Below, one piece after another: positions 1 through 11,000 of a stretch of DNA of 64,000 bases. The translations under genes and the position numbers were made by a program. Source of the DNA: Guyanagaster necrorhizus (lineage: Eukaryota; Basidiomycota; Agaricomycetes; Agaricales; Physalacriaceae); contig NW_025064919.1 of assembly GCF_019112545.1 (NCBI RefSeq), positions 139,436-203,435 of the forward strand. The letters are read 5' to 3'. Position 1 is the first letter of the stretch. Every line of letters begins with the position of its first letter. The notes beneath the pieces are model-generated. The model was given only the letters and a program-made list of their open reading frames with translations, searched no databases and had not been told where the DNA came from.

Positions 1-175
1 GGCACAGAAGCGACCGCAAGAGCTGCAGGAAGATGAACAAATGTGGACTGGACGCCGACAGAGAAGATATCTTGCTGTAGGTCAAACCCGGCATCAAAGA
101 CTGGAGCGATTCTCGGAAAACCCATTAAAGTAGTAGTAGGGAGTATATACCGTGAATCTTAATCTCATCCACTGG

Positions 176-1103
176 AAACAATCAGCTTGGCGCAACCACA
201 CCAGAGAAGCCTCGCACCGCAATCAGAAATAAGCTCAACCTGCATCCCCGTTCTGCAATGCATCGGTGACAAAAGGCTCTCTGCATGAATTTCTGCGCAC
301 CCTCGCTAACATCAGGTCCTTCTTGTTGTCAACATAGCCATCTTGCAACACCACTGTCAACGCTTAATCGTATTTCACCCTCCGTTGCTTGACATATCTT
401 CAATCTAAAAGAGAAGAAGTGAGATGGCAACAATATATTGTCGATAAGGCCGTACTGACATGATATCACCAAAACTGAACCGATTCGCTCGTCATTGGCC
501 CACAAAAAAACGATACAGGCGACACATGTTGTTAAGAACTATAGAAACATGAAGAAGTCTTTATTAGACAGGACAATGAAACCACCGACAGAAGGATTCT
601 GGCTTCTGCAGCTTATAATGCAGCATCGATGACAGGCGTGTGTCCCGGAAATTTGATGTTAAATTAGTAGCGGACATTATGGGTTATAAATCCTATTATA
701 ATCGACTGAGAAATAATCAGCTTAGCGGCGTCATAGAATTCAAGCCACGCACCGCTTTGAAACCCTCAAGAATGGGTTTAACCTGCATTTATACTCTACG
801 CAGCTTCAGCGACAGGAGACTTTTTCTGCATCAACGTCTGCCCGTCCTCCGCCAACGTCAGGCCCGCATTGTCGTCGTCGTAACCATCCTCCAGAAACTC
901 CGTTGCTGCTGGACCATCGTCGATGCTTAATCGTATCTGACCCTCCGTTTGTCGCCATGTCTTCAGTCTACAACAGGCAAATTAGATGGTATTGTTATAT
1001 GGTCATTATAGGCCGTACTGATGCGATATCACAGACTTGAGTTGATTCGCCCGCCACCACAGCAAAAAAAAGATACAAGCGACACATGTTGTCACGAGAA
1101 GAA
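176..1103. repeat. Diverged tandem duplication (two units)
   Basis: Two direct units, about 176-541 and 712-1,103, align over most of their length. Shared landmarks are the start (AATCAGCTT), the core CTTAATCGTAT followed by ACCCTCCG, GGCCGTACTGA, and the end GACACATGTTGT. They differ by many substitutions and small indels. Read on the minus strand the unit looks like the last intron and last exon of a gene. This is a by-eye alignment. Confidence 0.6.
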
Positions 1104-1417
1104 CCATCGGAACGTTCCCAATCGGCTGTGGCTTTGGCGATGCTTTTGGCTCTGCACTGCGAATAAGAGTGACTTCAAAAGGTTACAGCTATCGAGTTCA
1201 CCTCCAGGGGCGATTGCAGAGGTTGCTGGCATTGCTGGTCGAATACGGTGATGGTGGTAAAAGGAAGGAACGGGATGCGGCGGCAGTATTTTGGTTGATC
1301 GGAACAAAGAAATGACGGGCCGGTAGGACCGGAATGGCCTACAGGCCGATCAGCCTGACCAGAACATTTTCTGCCCAGGGTCTGCAGCTTCTGAACCAGG
1401 CGCCTGGCACTCAGCAT
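796..1417 (-). CDS. Hypothetical small protein, mitochondrial-targeting-like N terminus (uncertain model)
   Basis: No family recognised. The first exon would start at 1,417 with a basic, hydroxylated, acid-free N terminus (MLSARRLVQKLQTLGRKC), which resembles a mitochondrial presequence. A GTGAAC...TTCGCAG intron is plausible near 1,160-1,210. A last exon after a GT...TGTTGTAG intron, ending with TAG at 796-798, encodes an acidic stretch (SIDDGPAATEFLEDGYDDD). The same last exon is present in damaged form in the upstream tandem unit at 176-541, which argues that it was once coding. The middle exons are not certain, and the parts may not belong to one gene. Confidence 0.3.
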
Positions 1418-1419
1418 AT

Positions 1420-2370
1420 GAAGGGAAGAGTGGATGCACTTCTTACTTATATAGAGAGGGAAAATGGGAGAGTGGTACGATGACTGATGCTATATTGTTC
1501 CGAGTGAACTTGACGAAAAATTCTCCTGCACTTGCAATTAGCTTGAAAGGGGCCACGAGTTCCCCCGAATGAGTAAAGCAGCCGTTCCATCTAATCGGAC
1601 TTGATGACCAACTTCCTCAACGTATAAGTAGCCATCACCAGACCGCTCCAAGACGTTGAATATCTATCAGCAATACAAACCACGAAAAAGTGCTCTCTTC
1701 GGACATAGCAACGGGGCCCTTAGCCCCTCGACGATTAATTGCTAGTGATATTTGTACCATTCACAAGATGGACATTATTCCATAGAATAGTATGTGCAGT
1801 CCCTGTTTTGGGGAGCCGACGCCACCCGAGAGACTGTCAACCATTGATAGTACCTGCGGTAACAATGCGTTTCGAAACCGAAATCTGTGGTTGACGAAAG
1901 ATATTGAAACTGAATGAGAACCGTAAAGCACATTTTTCCCGTGTTTGCTTTATGAATTTAACCGTTTTACACCAGCAGCACCTCAGCCAGAAAAAAAACC
2001 ACTCAAGGTCACTTTCTTTAATGGTGTTGGACCTTTGCTATGTGCCTGTGATCACAAGCTATCTTTCGCCGGACACTCTCATACAGGACATCCACTGCCG
2101 GAATATCGTCGTAGTGCTTGATCTTGCTCCGCGTTCGAGACTGCCCCCTCAAATGATTTTCATCCGGCGCATCATTTATCTACACTACAGATAGTGCAGT
2201 ATGTACAACAGCGATCCAGCTTGATAATCTCGTCGATCAGAAATAAGTTCAGAGTTCAAAGTCCACATGCTCAATATGAGCGGGCGACGGGCGAGCTGCT
2301 TCGAAACGTTTCGTGAGCGATTTCTTCTCGTCCTGTAACCAGCGCTCATATCCTGAAACACACCTTCATA
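1420..2370. other. Intergenic, no gene recognised
   Basis: I see no coding segment with supporting motifs. Near the right end is a 12-bp perfect palindrome, CGAAACGTTTCG, at 2,302-2,313, about 60 bases upstream of the TATA box of the next gene. Confidence 0.5.
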
Positions 2371-2372
2371 TG

Positions 2373-2380
2373 TATAAAAG
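2373..2380 (+). promoter_or_regulatory. TATA box of secreted protein gene A
   Basis: TATAAAAG lies 105 bases before the ATG at 2,485. The same TATAAAAGCC occurs upstream of the two paralogues (50,682 on plus and 34,248 on minus), so it is conserved among copies whose surroundings differ. Confidence 0.6.
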
Positions 2381-2484
2381 CCGGCAGAATTTTCTGTGAT
2401 GATTTATCTACACAACATTCTCTCAGTACTTTACAAGTTTCGCTCCTTATCTTTTTTCTACTTTCCTGAACATCCGCCTGTACG

Positions 2485-3829
2485 ATGTTCAGCCCTGCTG
2501 CTGTGAGTTCTATCCCGTCTTCGCCCTCCTACTCTGCTAAACCTTTCAAGTTTATCATTCTTTTCACTGCGCTTTCCGGCACCATTGCTTTGCCTTTCAG
2601 CCATTTTGTCCGGTCGCTTCCTTGGGATATCGCCCACATCGCTGTCGACGAAACAAGAGGACACTACCTCGTTTTCAAGCGTGATGTTTCTCTGTATGGG
2701 AGGTATCCTGTAGATGTCGAGGCCAACGCCATCGACCGCCGTGCAGCCAGCCAATGTGCCCAACTCTCCATCGATGAAGCCAAAACGAGTGGTTCGTTTT
2801 ATTTCCCCCCTGTTGCTTGACACTCATAAAACTTTGTTCAGTTTCTGGATGGAATTTTATCGTCCAATACGCCAACGATAACTGGGGTGATGGCTCCCGC
2901 AATATTGTTACAAATCCCTCGGATGTAAGACCAATTCTTGTTCATAAAATTGATGATCTGACCATCCTCCTCTTTAGTATGTCAGCCAACCTGTACAAGT
3001 CCGTATCACCGACAGTGTTGTTGACCTTAGTCTCTCTGGTTCGTTCACAGCTGTGGTGCCTTTGATCTTGCTCTGACTCCAAGACAGGTGACCCGGTCTG
3101 CCAGACGCAGACCACTGCTTCCGCGGGTACCCTGGTTGGCACATCCGGCGAAGTCGATATTGAAGTTGACCAAGGCTTTACTACTGATACTTCTTACACA
3201 GTCAGCTGTATGATTTCCGACATCTTTCTCCTGTTTCACTATTGATCGAACATCTAACTGCTTCAACGATTGTCGTTTCCGAAACGTTCACCGTCAAAGT
3301 CGGCATTCCAGAGGTAGCCGAAGTGGCTGAGGCTCTGACCATCTCTGCTTCGGTTATGGATACGACTTCGAGCACGTACGTAGTACCATCTTTGAGGCTC
3401 CAGTGCGTATTCTTAGATGAAAGATTAGCTTCGACGCATCCTACAACGACGTGACCAAAGTCACGTAAAGATGACTGCTCCTGCGGGAAAGACATGCACG
3501 GCCGATGGATTTCTTAATTTTTTGTCCAGTATTCCCAGTTAGCTGCGTGCCCCATCTCAGACGAGCGAGCACAAAGACCTGTAACATTCAAGGAACAGGA
3601 AACATCCGCTACCTCGCAAGTGGCTGGATCTGGTTCAACTACGACAGTGAAACTCGCGGTCACTACAAATGTTAGCGGTCTGCAATATTCTGATTGCGTG
3701 GTCTAACTCTTTTTTGATTCTAGGGGCGTTAATATCAAATCCGTCGTCATGAACCAGGGTGACCGCTCTAGCTTTGCCGAATTCAAGGGTTCTATGGTGG
3801 CAAATACCCAGACTGGCAGCTGCGAGTAA
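2485..3829 (+). CDS. Secreted beta-rich protein, copy A (aerolysin-like topology possible)
   Basis: Function unknown. A short first exon (six codons, then GTGAGT) leads into a hydrophobic signal-peptide segment (FIILFTALSGTIA). A conserved dibasic site (DRR before AASQC) follows and may be a Kex2 cleavage point. Later exons carry YANDNWGDGS, a Thr/Ser-rich zone and alternating strands (ETFTVKVGIPEVAE), then NQGDRSSFAEFKG near the end. The alternating Thr/Ser/Val strands with a glycine-proline turn recall aerolysin/ETX-MTX2 pore-forming proteins. That is only a pattern resemblance; lectin-like or structural wall proteins are also possible. About eight small introns split the gene. The stop is TAA at 3,827-3,829. 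Paralogues lie at 32,806-34,161 and 50,769-52,124, with a fragment near 57,600-57,800. Copy A is the most divergent of the full-length copies. Confidence 0.65.
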
Positions 3830-3844
3830 AATAAGGTCACAATT

Positions 3845-5089
3845 TTTTTTTTTTGGAGGAATGTTTTTGGGCCTGAGGCAGCGAGCCATGCTCGCCCTCT
3901 CGGCCCATGTTAAAATGGGGTTTCCACCCTTGAGTTCCACCGCTGAGGAAATACTTTATGCACGCCCTTCATGACAGTGTGGGACTCAAGCCTACTTATC
4001 TGTGCCATCCTCTGGGTCTGAGAGTCTGGTATAGAGGCTCGATACCCACTAAAACCTCAGCATCATCTTTAATAACTTCTTTGATCCATTCTGCTTGTCT
4101 ACCATTTTCATTCATTAGAGTTCCTGCCCATGTAGCCACAACGACTTCTGAAACTATGGCGTTTGTCCCATAACATGCCTTGTTCGTGAGCAAGCAGTCC
4201 ATCTTTAGCCTGGTGTTTATGGCAGCGAGCCATCTATTGTGCACTTCTTGGGGTGCCATTTCTCCATGTCGTCCTCCTTCTCAAATTGTCGTTTGTTCTG
4301 CAGTTTCCATATTAGCTATGCTGATTTGGATACTAAGATGCAGAACAGCCTGTTTGCGCCACATATGGGTTTATCATTGTCATTGTTGAACTCTATTAGT
4401 GCACATCCTAGAATCATCCCATATGTCAATCGGAGCCAGGGAAGTTGGGGAAATTTCATGTCCCAGACTGCAGCAGCTAGCTTCCATATTCATGTTTGAC
4501 ATGGGATGTTGCACACAACCATGATGTGCACCATGCTTTCCATGGATTTACAGTTTGGGCATATTGCTAGGTGCTCTCTCCCTTGTATCTTCTCCCACCT
4601 TGCACTGGTGGCTTAGATATCATGCATATTCTTCCACAGGAAGGTCTTTATTTCACAACCGAAATCTAGGTGTCATATCGAGAGCCAGACCTTTGCATCT
4701 GTAGGGGCAAGGCCATTGTGATCCTTGACAGCATATCACATGATATCAAGGTTGATACTCATGCTTTGCCTCTCTGGTTTGTCTCTCTGTTCCAGTAGGC
4801 TCTTGTATGCTAGAGCCTGCATCATTACCTGCAGTTCAGCTCCTTGGGGTCAGAATTTGATTGGCATGGTTAACATTACAGTGTGGGACTTATCTTGTTG
4901 TGCTCCTTCTTTAGCTTGTTGGGTTGCAGCCTGGTGCCTGGGCAAATATAACCTTTTGTTGACATCCACCCATTGTAGAGTTGTCTGTGCTTTCCATTGC
5001 CTTAGGATCACCATGGTTGACCTCAGAAGACCTGCATTCTTTATTCCAACCCAGCTGTGTCTCTTGTGTTCTTTTAGCTGGGTCATAAG
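3845..5089 (-). mobile_element. 5'-truncated LINE (non-LTR retrotransposon), RNase H to 3' end
   Basis: Minus-strand sequence encodes the C-terminal part of a fungal LINE polyprotein. An RNase H tail (LRSTMVILRQWKAQTTLQWV) is seen near 4,950-5,020. A zinc-ribbon-like CPNC...H....C motif lies near 4,506-4,568, followed by WKLAAAVWDMK, and the typical end VGIEPLYQTLRPRGWHR lies near 4,000. Several stops interrupt it. The 3' end is a poly(A) tail, seen as T13 on the plus strand from 3,843. A 15-bp duplication flanks the element, AATAAGRTCACAATT at 3,830-3,844 and 5,090-5,104, with one G/A difference. Reverse transcriptase and ORF1 are missing, so this is a dead 5'-truncated copy. It landed immediately after the stop codon of copy A. 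Confidence 0.85.
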
Positions 5090-5304
5090 AATAAGATCAC
5101 AATTGATCACAGTGTAATGCTGCAAATGCTGCTGATTTCTGTTTTGGTTATTTATCTGCCATTCACACCACTAATTATTTTTCTACTCATAATATTATAC
5201 ATTGGCACTACACTCACTGTTCACATAGATTGTTGGAATATTTTGAGCTCTTGGTTGAAGAGAAATCTGTCACTGGTTAGCTACCATGACAATCTGAGAC
5301 CCAA

Positions 5305-5455
5305 GGTATGACAACTGGTTCAGGTATCAGGTCAAAAAGAAAAGTACTATGTCTTTGAGAAAGTGATGGTCAAGAATCAAAACCAGCTTCCACAACATGA
5401 ACTGCTGTGTGACATCAGGACCAGCGCATATTGCTAATACTTCATATCAACCAAA
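5305..5455 (+). repeat. CG-depleted paralogue of 28,436-28,578, left part of solo-LTR target
   Basis: The block beginning GGTATGACAAC aligns with 28,436-28,578 (both share GTCAAAAAGAAAAGTACT-like sequence, AGCCAGCTT and CCAAACTC). The solo LTR splits it, and the match resumes after 5,913. Differences are mostly CG in the 28.4 kb copy against TG or CA here. What it encoded is not recognised. Between the LINE and this block (5,105-5,304) I see no gene. Confidence 0.7.
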
Positions 5456-5913
5456 TGTTAAGCACAAGTGACATGTGACCTGAACACATAATAAACAGAT
5501 GCTGTATTGCCTTCATACAGTCATGTCTGAGTCCACTGAATGCATTTGTGTGGCATTGTGTCTCAAGGCTGATACAAGTAGGCATGAGATAGAATGGTAG
5601 ATGAATAAACTTTAGCTTGAGGCTGAGGGTATACAGTGAGAGCTATTCTACTTATATACTGTTCATCATCAAGATAAATATACTACTACTAATTGTGTCT
5701 GTCTGTGTCTTTGTACTCCTTGTCCTTGAGCATCATTACTACCCACAAAAGAGTTGTTGTGTGTTATCAGTGTTGTTGTTGCATTGGAAGACAATGATGG
5801 ACTTGGCTTGTTGTGATGACAAAGCCTGTCCCATGGTCTTAAGCACTAGTATAGGCACTGTGACTAAGCCCAGATAGGGGTTAAATGAAGGAAAAAGTGG
5901 AAAAATCATAACA
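5456..5913 (-). mobile_element. Solo LTR, chromovirus family
   Basis: A 458-bp sequence begins TGTTAAG and ends TAACA. It is flanked by an exact 5-bp duplication CCAAA (5,451-5,455 and 5,914-5,918). Internally it shares the landmarks of the full-length elements' LTRs: AATAAACTTTAGCTTGA, ACTTATATACTGTTC, and GACTAAG followed by GGAAAAATCATAACA. Orientation is set by similarity to the two minus-strand elements. It contains no CG dinucleotide. The uninterrupted target survives at 28,574-28,578 in a paralogous sequence. Confidence 0.92.
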
Positions 5914-5918
5914 CCAAA

Positions 5919-7458
5919 CTCAGCAATCTCATCTTTCAAAACCAAAGAACTTGTATTCTGCTGCTGAAACCTTTATTAAGCCAGAACTCAAATTATGCCA
6001 AAACCAAAAGTTCAATTAAGACTTCAATTCTATTCAGTACAAGGTGACTTAGCAACAAAAGCTACTCAAGTCAAGGTTAAACACAAAGACTTTGATCCAG
6101 GGACTAATTATAGTGAGCTAGAAGGCCTAATCATGAGGATGAATCATTTGGCATGCAGTTCCCCCCCCTCTTTCCATTCTTTTATACATGAGTAAAAGGT
6201 ACAGAATCTATAAATAATATAGTTCTATTAATATTTTCTATTGACTAGGCTAGAATCAGGCCATTATTCCATCTTGGCACACCAAATATAACCCTTTTAG
6301 GTGATTCTGGAGCTCCACAGTGCTCTGCTCCATAGCCCAGAAATACCTACTATACTCTCAATCATGCTACAGTTCCACTTATTACATTCAGAGTTTTTGT
6401 CAATCATGATTGATTGGTAATTTAGGCTGTTTAGTGCTGATCACAGATGATCTGAGGTACCAGCCAAGCACTGCAGCTGTGGCTTGTCCCATTTCTAAAT
6501 CCTATTTGATACTCCATGACTGAGAAGTTTCCACTTTATGTATTTTCAGTCAAACTTAGGGTGCTAGCTATGGGCTAATGAGTTCTGCTCTGCTTTCTAC
6601 TCCTGGTTTAGGTGCTAGCTGCCTTTAATGTATCACTGCTAGTCATAGGAATATATCCTGAACTAGACTATAGTATAATAACTCTTATGGCATTTAGAAT
6701 TGGCTCAAATATGGTACTGTTTCTAAGTCCAATCTGACTTAGAGGAATTATACCACTTTGATAAAATACTAAGTTCAATTTAACTTAGGATTATCACCTC
6801 AATGTAAAGTTAGTGCTCTAAGTAAAAACTGGACTTAGAATTCTCAGCTAGCATGGCTATCAGCTCAGAGCTTCAGCTATAACCCTTGAATGGCTAGCTA
6901 TGCAGACATCAGCTTATGCAAATGTATTATTTAAAATCCACAAATTTTAGAGCTAGACACATACACTGCATGTCAACATGTCAGAGTTTAAAACTGGCCC
7001 TGGCTCTCTGATCAGCTGAGGGGGCCTATGTCTGGATGATAGCACAATCAGTCATTGGGACTTCAGTTGAGAACAACAAACTGATGAGGCTTACATATAG
7101 ATATTTATCTCAGCAGAATCATAAGTACTGACCTGCTGCAAGAAGTACCTACAACAGTCTCAAATACACCTACATCAACTCTACCAAAGCATGTAACCAT
7201 TGATCCTCACTCTGTTGATCAGGGATCATTTTGCTTCTATGATAATCCAGTTATAGTTGAATCAAATCCAGCTGCTCATAAGATACCAGATGTTTCCTGT
7301 TACTCAGATATTACAGGTCTTGATGCCAGTTTATAAAGAAATAGTCAAAGACTATCTGAGATTATCACAAGATGAAAGAGATACATCTGGGCTGAGCAGA
7401 TCTTGTATTGAGATGCATTCATTGTTGTAGAGACTGTACTCATGTCATTGTAGGATAT
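5919..7458. other. CG-free relic DNA
   Basis: No intact gene is present. By eye, no CG dinucleotide occurs from about 5,426 to the CACGTG at 7,474 inside the next LTR. The stretch 7,080-7,265 matches 26,535-26,725, so at least part is a decayed copy of a sequence family present twice. The rest is unassigned. Confidence 0.6.
7080..7265. repeat. Dispersed repeat, copy 1 (partner at 26,535-26,725)
   Basis: Shared landmarks with 26,535-26,725 are GGCTTACATATRGATATTT, CAGCAGAATCATA, AAGAAGTACCT, AAATACACCT, GCATGTAACCATTGAT and CTCTGTTGATCA. Both copies are CG-free and divergent. The partner lies upstream of a decayed membrane-protein gene, so this may mark a second decayed gene of the same family. 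Confidence 0.6.
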
Positions 7459-7977
7459 TGTTAAGCCCAAACTCCACGTGACTATTAACACGTGATAAAC
7501 AGTTTGGTACCTCACACTTCAGGTATGTCCAACTGAGTTCACTGATGTGTTAACAGAGTGGTGTGGTCAAGGCATTGCAAGTTGCTCGAGATAGGATGGT
7601 AGAGAATAAACTTTAGCTCGAAGCTGGGGTATTACAGCGAGAGCTATACTACTTATATACTGTTCTGTTATCATGCTATAAATAAATGTTCACAAAAGAT
7701 ATTGTCTGCTGTAAAGCTGTTTTCCCTTCATCATTGTCAGGTTCCCACAATAGCTGTTGTCTTGCTGTTGTGCTGTGGTCATTGCACTGCCAGTTGGCGA
7801 CCAAAGAGGTATTGTCTCTCCCTTCACAGCACACAGCAATGCGATAGGAGAATGACCGACTTGGGTTGCTGAGCTAAGCATTCCTACAGTCCTAAGTGCT
7901 GGCCTAAGCGCCCTGACTAAGTGAAGATAGGGGTCATTTCTGAGAAAAAGAAAAAGAAAATAGGAAAAATCATAACA
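7459..7977 (-). repeat. 3' LTR of element 1
   Basis: This 519-bp LTR runs TGTTAAGCCC to ATAACA. It is the same length as the partner at 15,424-15,942. About 20 differences separate them, and most are at CG sites (for example CACGTG against CATGTG, CTCGAAG against CTTGAAG). Confidence 0.95.
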
Positions 7978-8009
7978 TTACCCCCTCCTTAAGACCATCA
8001 TCCTGATGG

Positions 8010-11000
8010 TTAAGTTAGGGTAAGTCTGCCTTGCCCGAAGGAGGTGGCCGATCTGCTGGACCCATCGTTGCTGGCCCGTTTAGTGCAACCACCATCTTCA
8101 TCGTCCTCTGCTACATATCCTCTGCTGTTGGCAGGTCGGTGTGGTTCCCTTGTCACAGAGTCATCTTCATCATTCTCGGTGATATGGCCTCTACTGATTG
8201 CAGGTTGGTTGATGTATATCTGGCTAGATACAATCTCCCTTCCTGTTGTCATCATAGCATTTTCTGTGATTGCTGACTTTGACCCATTGTCAGATGATGT
8301 TTTTGATATAACATTGAACATGACCCCCTTTGAGTCCAATGTGTTGATTCTGTGCTCATAGTCACATATGGCATCCTCCACATTCATGTATTTTTTGTTG
8401 ACCCATTGGTTTGATTCCGGTCCATAGCCCTTCCAGCTGACAAGGTAGTCAACAGTTGTTTTCATGCCTCCGCCATGTGCTCGAACTTTTTGGGTTCTAT
8501 GGTTTAGAACTTCATTGATTTCATAATGTTCTTCATTGTTGATGAGTTCTGGTGGAGGCGGTGGTGGTTTTTCTTGGTTTGGAAAGGCTGGAGTCACATA
8601 TAGTGTTAATAATGTTTCATTGAAAACATTATGGATTTTCCAGGTCACCGGGATTTGCAATCTGTATGCAGAGTTTCCAATTTTCCATAGGACCTTGAAG
8701 GGGCCTGTCCGTTTGTCTGATAGTTTCTTCTTTGGTCTCAGGAGGTGGAGGTTTGTCATATCCAGCTAAACTTTGTCATTGACTGAATATTTGTGTGATG
8801 GATGTCGATGTTTATCGTATTGATTCTTCATTGTTGAAGCAGTTTTTTCAAGGGCCTTTTTTGTATCCTTGTGGACTTTTGCCATTGTCATTGCAAAGTC
8901 CATTGAAGCAGGTGTTGTAGTGTGCACCCGTCCCACTTGTGCAACTGGTGGGTTGCATCCATAGTTCATGAAGAACAGTGTTTTACCCATTGTGGAGTGA
9001 ATTCTGTTGTTGTGTTGGAATGCTGCAAGGGCTAACCATTCTGTCCAATTGTCTTGTCAGTAGTTAACGAAAAGCTGCAAGTACTTTTTGATTTCTTGGT
9101 TGGCCCATTCTGTTTGGCCATCTGTCTGTGGGTGATATGCCATTAAGGCATTTCGCTTGATGTTAAGGAGTCGGTATAAATCGTCAAGGAATTTGGAGAT
9201 GAATTGCAGTCCCCTGTCTGAGATTACTACCTGAGGCATGCCATATTTTGCATAAACCTCATCTTGTAGTATTTTTGCCCATCCTTCAGATGTTAATTCC
9301 ATCGAGCAGGTGATTGGAATGATTGCCTTTGAGAAGCAATCGACTATGACAATGATCACATCATAGCTGTCACTTTTGGAAAGTCCGGTTATCATGTCTA
9401 CCGAAATGTGGGTCCATGGTGACGAAGGGATCTTGTTCGGCTGTAGTGGGGCTGCCCTGGGTTGTGTTGAAGCCTTGCCTCGCTGATAGGTTTCGCAGGC
9501 CTTGACATATTGGGTGATATCATAGTCCATTTTTGGCCACCAGTATTCCTTCAAGACCAATTCTTTGGTCTTTGCGATCCCAGGATGTCCGGCGGTCACA
9601 TGATCATGACACGTGGCGATGATATCACCCCATAGTTTTTGATCCCTTGGGATGTAGATCTGTTCATCATAGCAGATCAATCCCCCTTCTTTCTTTAGCC
9701 CATGCTCATGGTTGAGTGATGAGGTGATCCATTGATCCCACTTGTGGGGATCCTGAGTGGCGCTCTTGATGCATTCATGCATCTCTTCTTCTGTAGGCAT
9801 AATCATTGCTCGGAAGTGTTCTTGTTGTAATAATGTGACCTCCTTGTTGTCATCTCCTCCCTGGTTGTGATCCGCCCTGTGGCTGAGGAGATCAGCCTTT
9901 TTGTTTACCACCCCAGCCTTATGATGGAGTGTATACTCATACTGTGATAGTTCCATAACCCATCTGGCTTGTCTGCAATTAAGCTTTTGGGGTTGTCAGA
10001 AGCATCGAAGGTTCTGATGATCTGTCCAGATCTTGAAGGTTTGATTGGCTCCAATGAGATAATGCCGCCACTCGGCCAGGGCGAGCATTATAGTGAGGAG
10101 CTCCTTATCATAGATTTTGTAGTTGCGCTCCGTTACTGTGAGTGCCTTTGACATAAAGGCAACTGGTCGCCATTTATTGTCCTGTTCCTGTGAGAGTATG
10201 GCTCCAACTGTGCCCTCGCTAGAGTCGGCTTCCACCCGGAACCTTCCATCTTGGCTTGGTATAGCCAGGATGACGTCTTTGGCTAATTGGTGTTTGAGGT
10301 TGTCAAATGCTGCCCATTGGGAAATTCCCCAATTCCATGGGGAATTTCCAGTCAATTGCATCATTGGTCGAACCACCTTGCTGTAGTCTTGGATGAACCA
10401 TCGGTAGAAGTTGGTGAATCCAAGAAATAATTGTAACTCCTTCTTTTTGGTTGGTTCCGGCCATTCTGTTATTCCTGCCACTTTGATGGGGTCCATTCTG
10501 ATGCTTCCTTCGCTGATAATGACTCTGAGGTATTCAGTTTCTAATACCTTGAATTCACATTTTTCAGCTTTAAGGAAGAGTCGGTGCTTCCTCATCAAGG
10601 ATAGTACTGTGCGTACGATCCGTCAGTGTTCTTCCTTGGTTTTGGACATGATAAGTATGTCGTCCAAATAGATTGTGACATTCCCTGTGGTGATGAGATC
10701 CTTGAAGATGTTGTTCATCATCCATTGGAAGGTGGCCAGTGAGTTTGTGAGTCCAAAGAACATAACCGTTGGTTCAAACAAACCTCAGTTGGTTCGAAAA
10801 GCGGCCTTCCACTCGTCTCCTTCCTTGATACGAACATTGTTGTATCCCCACCGAACATCGAGTTTGGTGTAGTATTTCGCACCTTGGAGTTTGTCCATTA
10901 ACTCTAAGATTAAAGGAAGTGGATACCGGTTCTTGATCGTCATTTCATTGAGTTTTCGATAATCTTGTACTGGTCAAAGTTTTCCATCCTTCTTCTTGAC

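Noticed and set aside
3843..3855. T tract as an RNA polymerase III terminator
   Set aside because: Its position at the LINE 3' end beside the target duplication shows it is the element's poly(A) tail on the opposite strand.
8531..8570. GGTGG-rich tract as a microsatellite or regulatory repeat
   Set aside because: It is the antisense of a polyproline stretch in the chromovirus pol linker.
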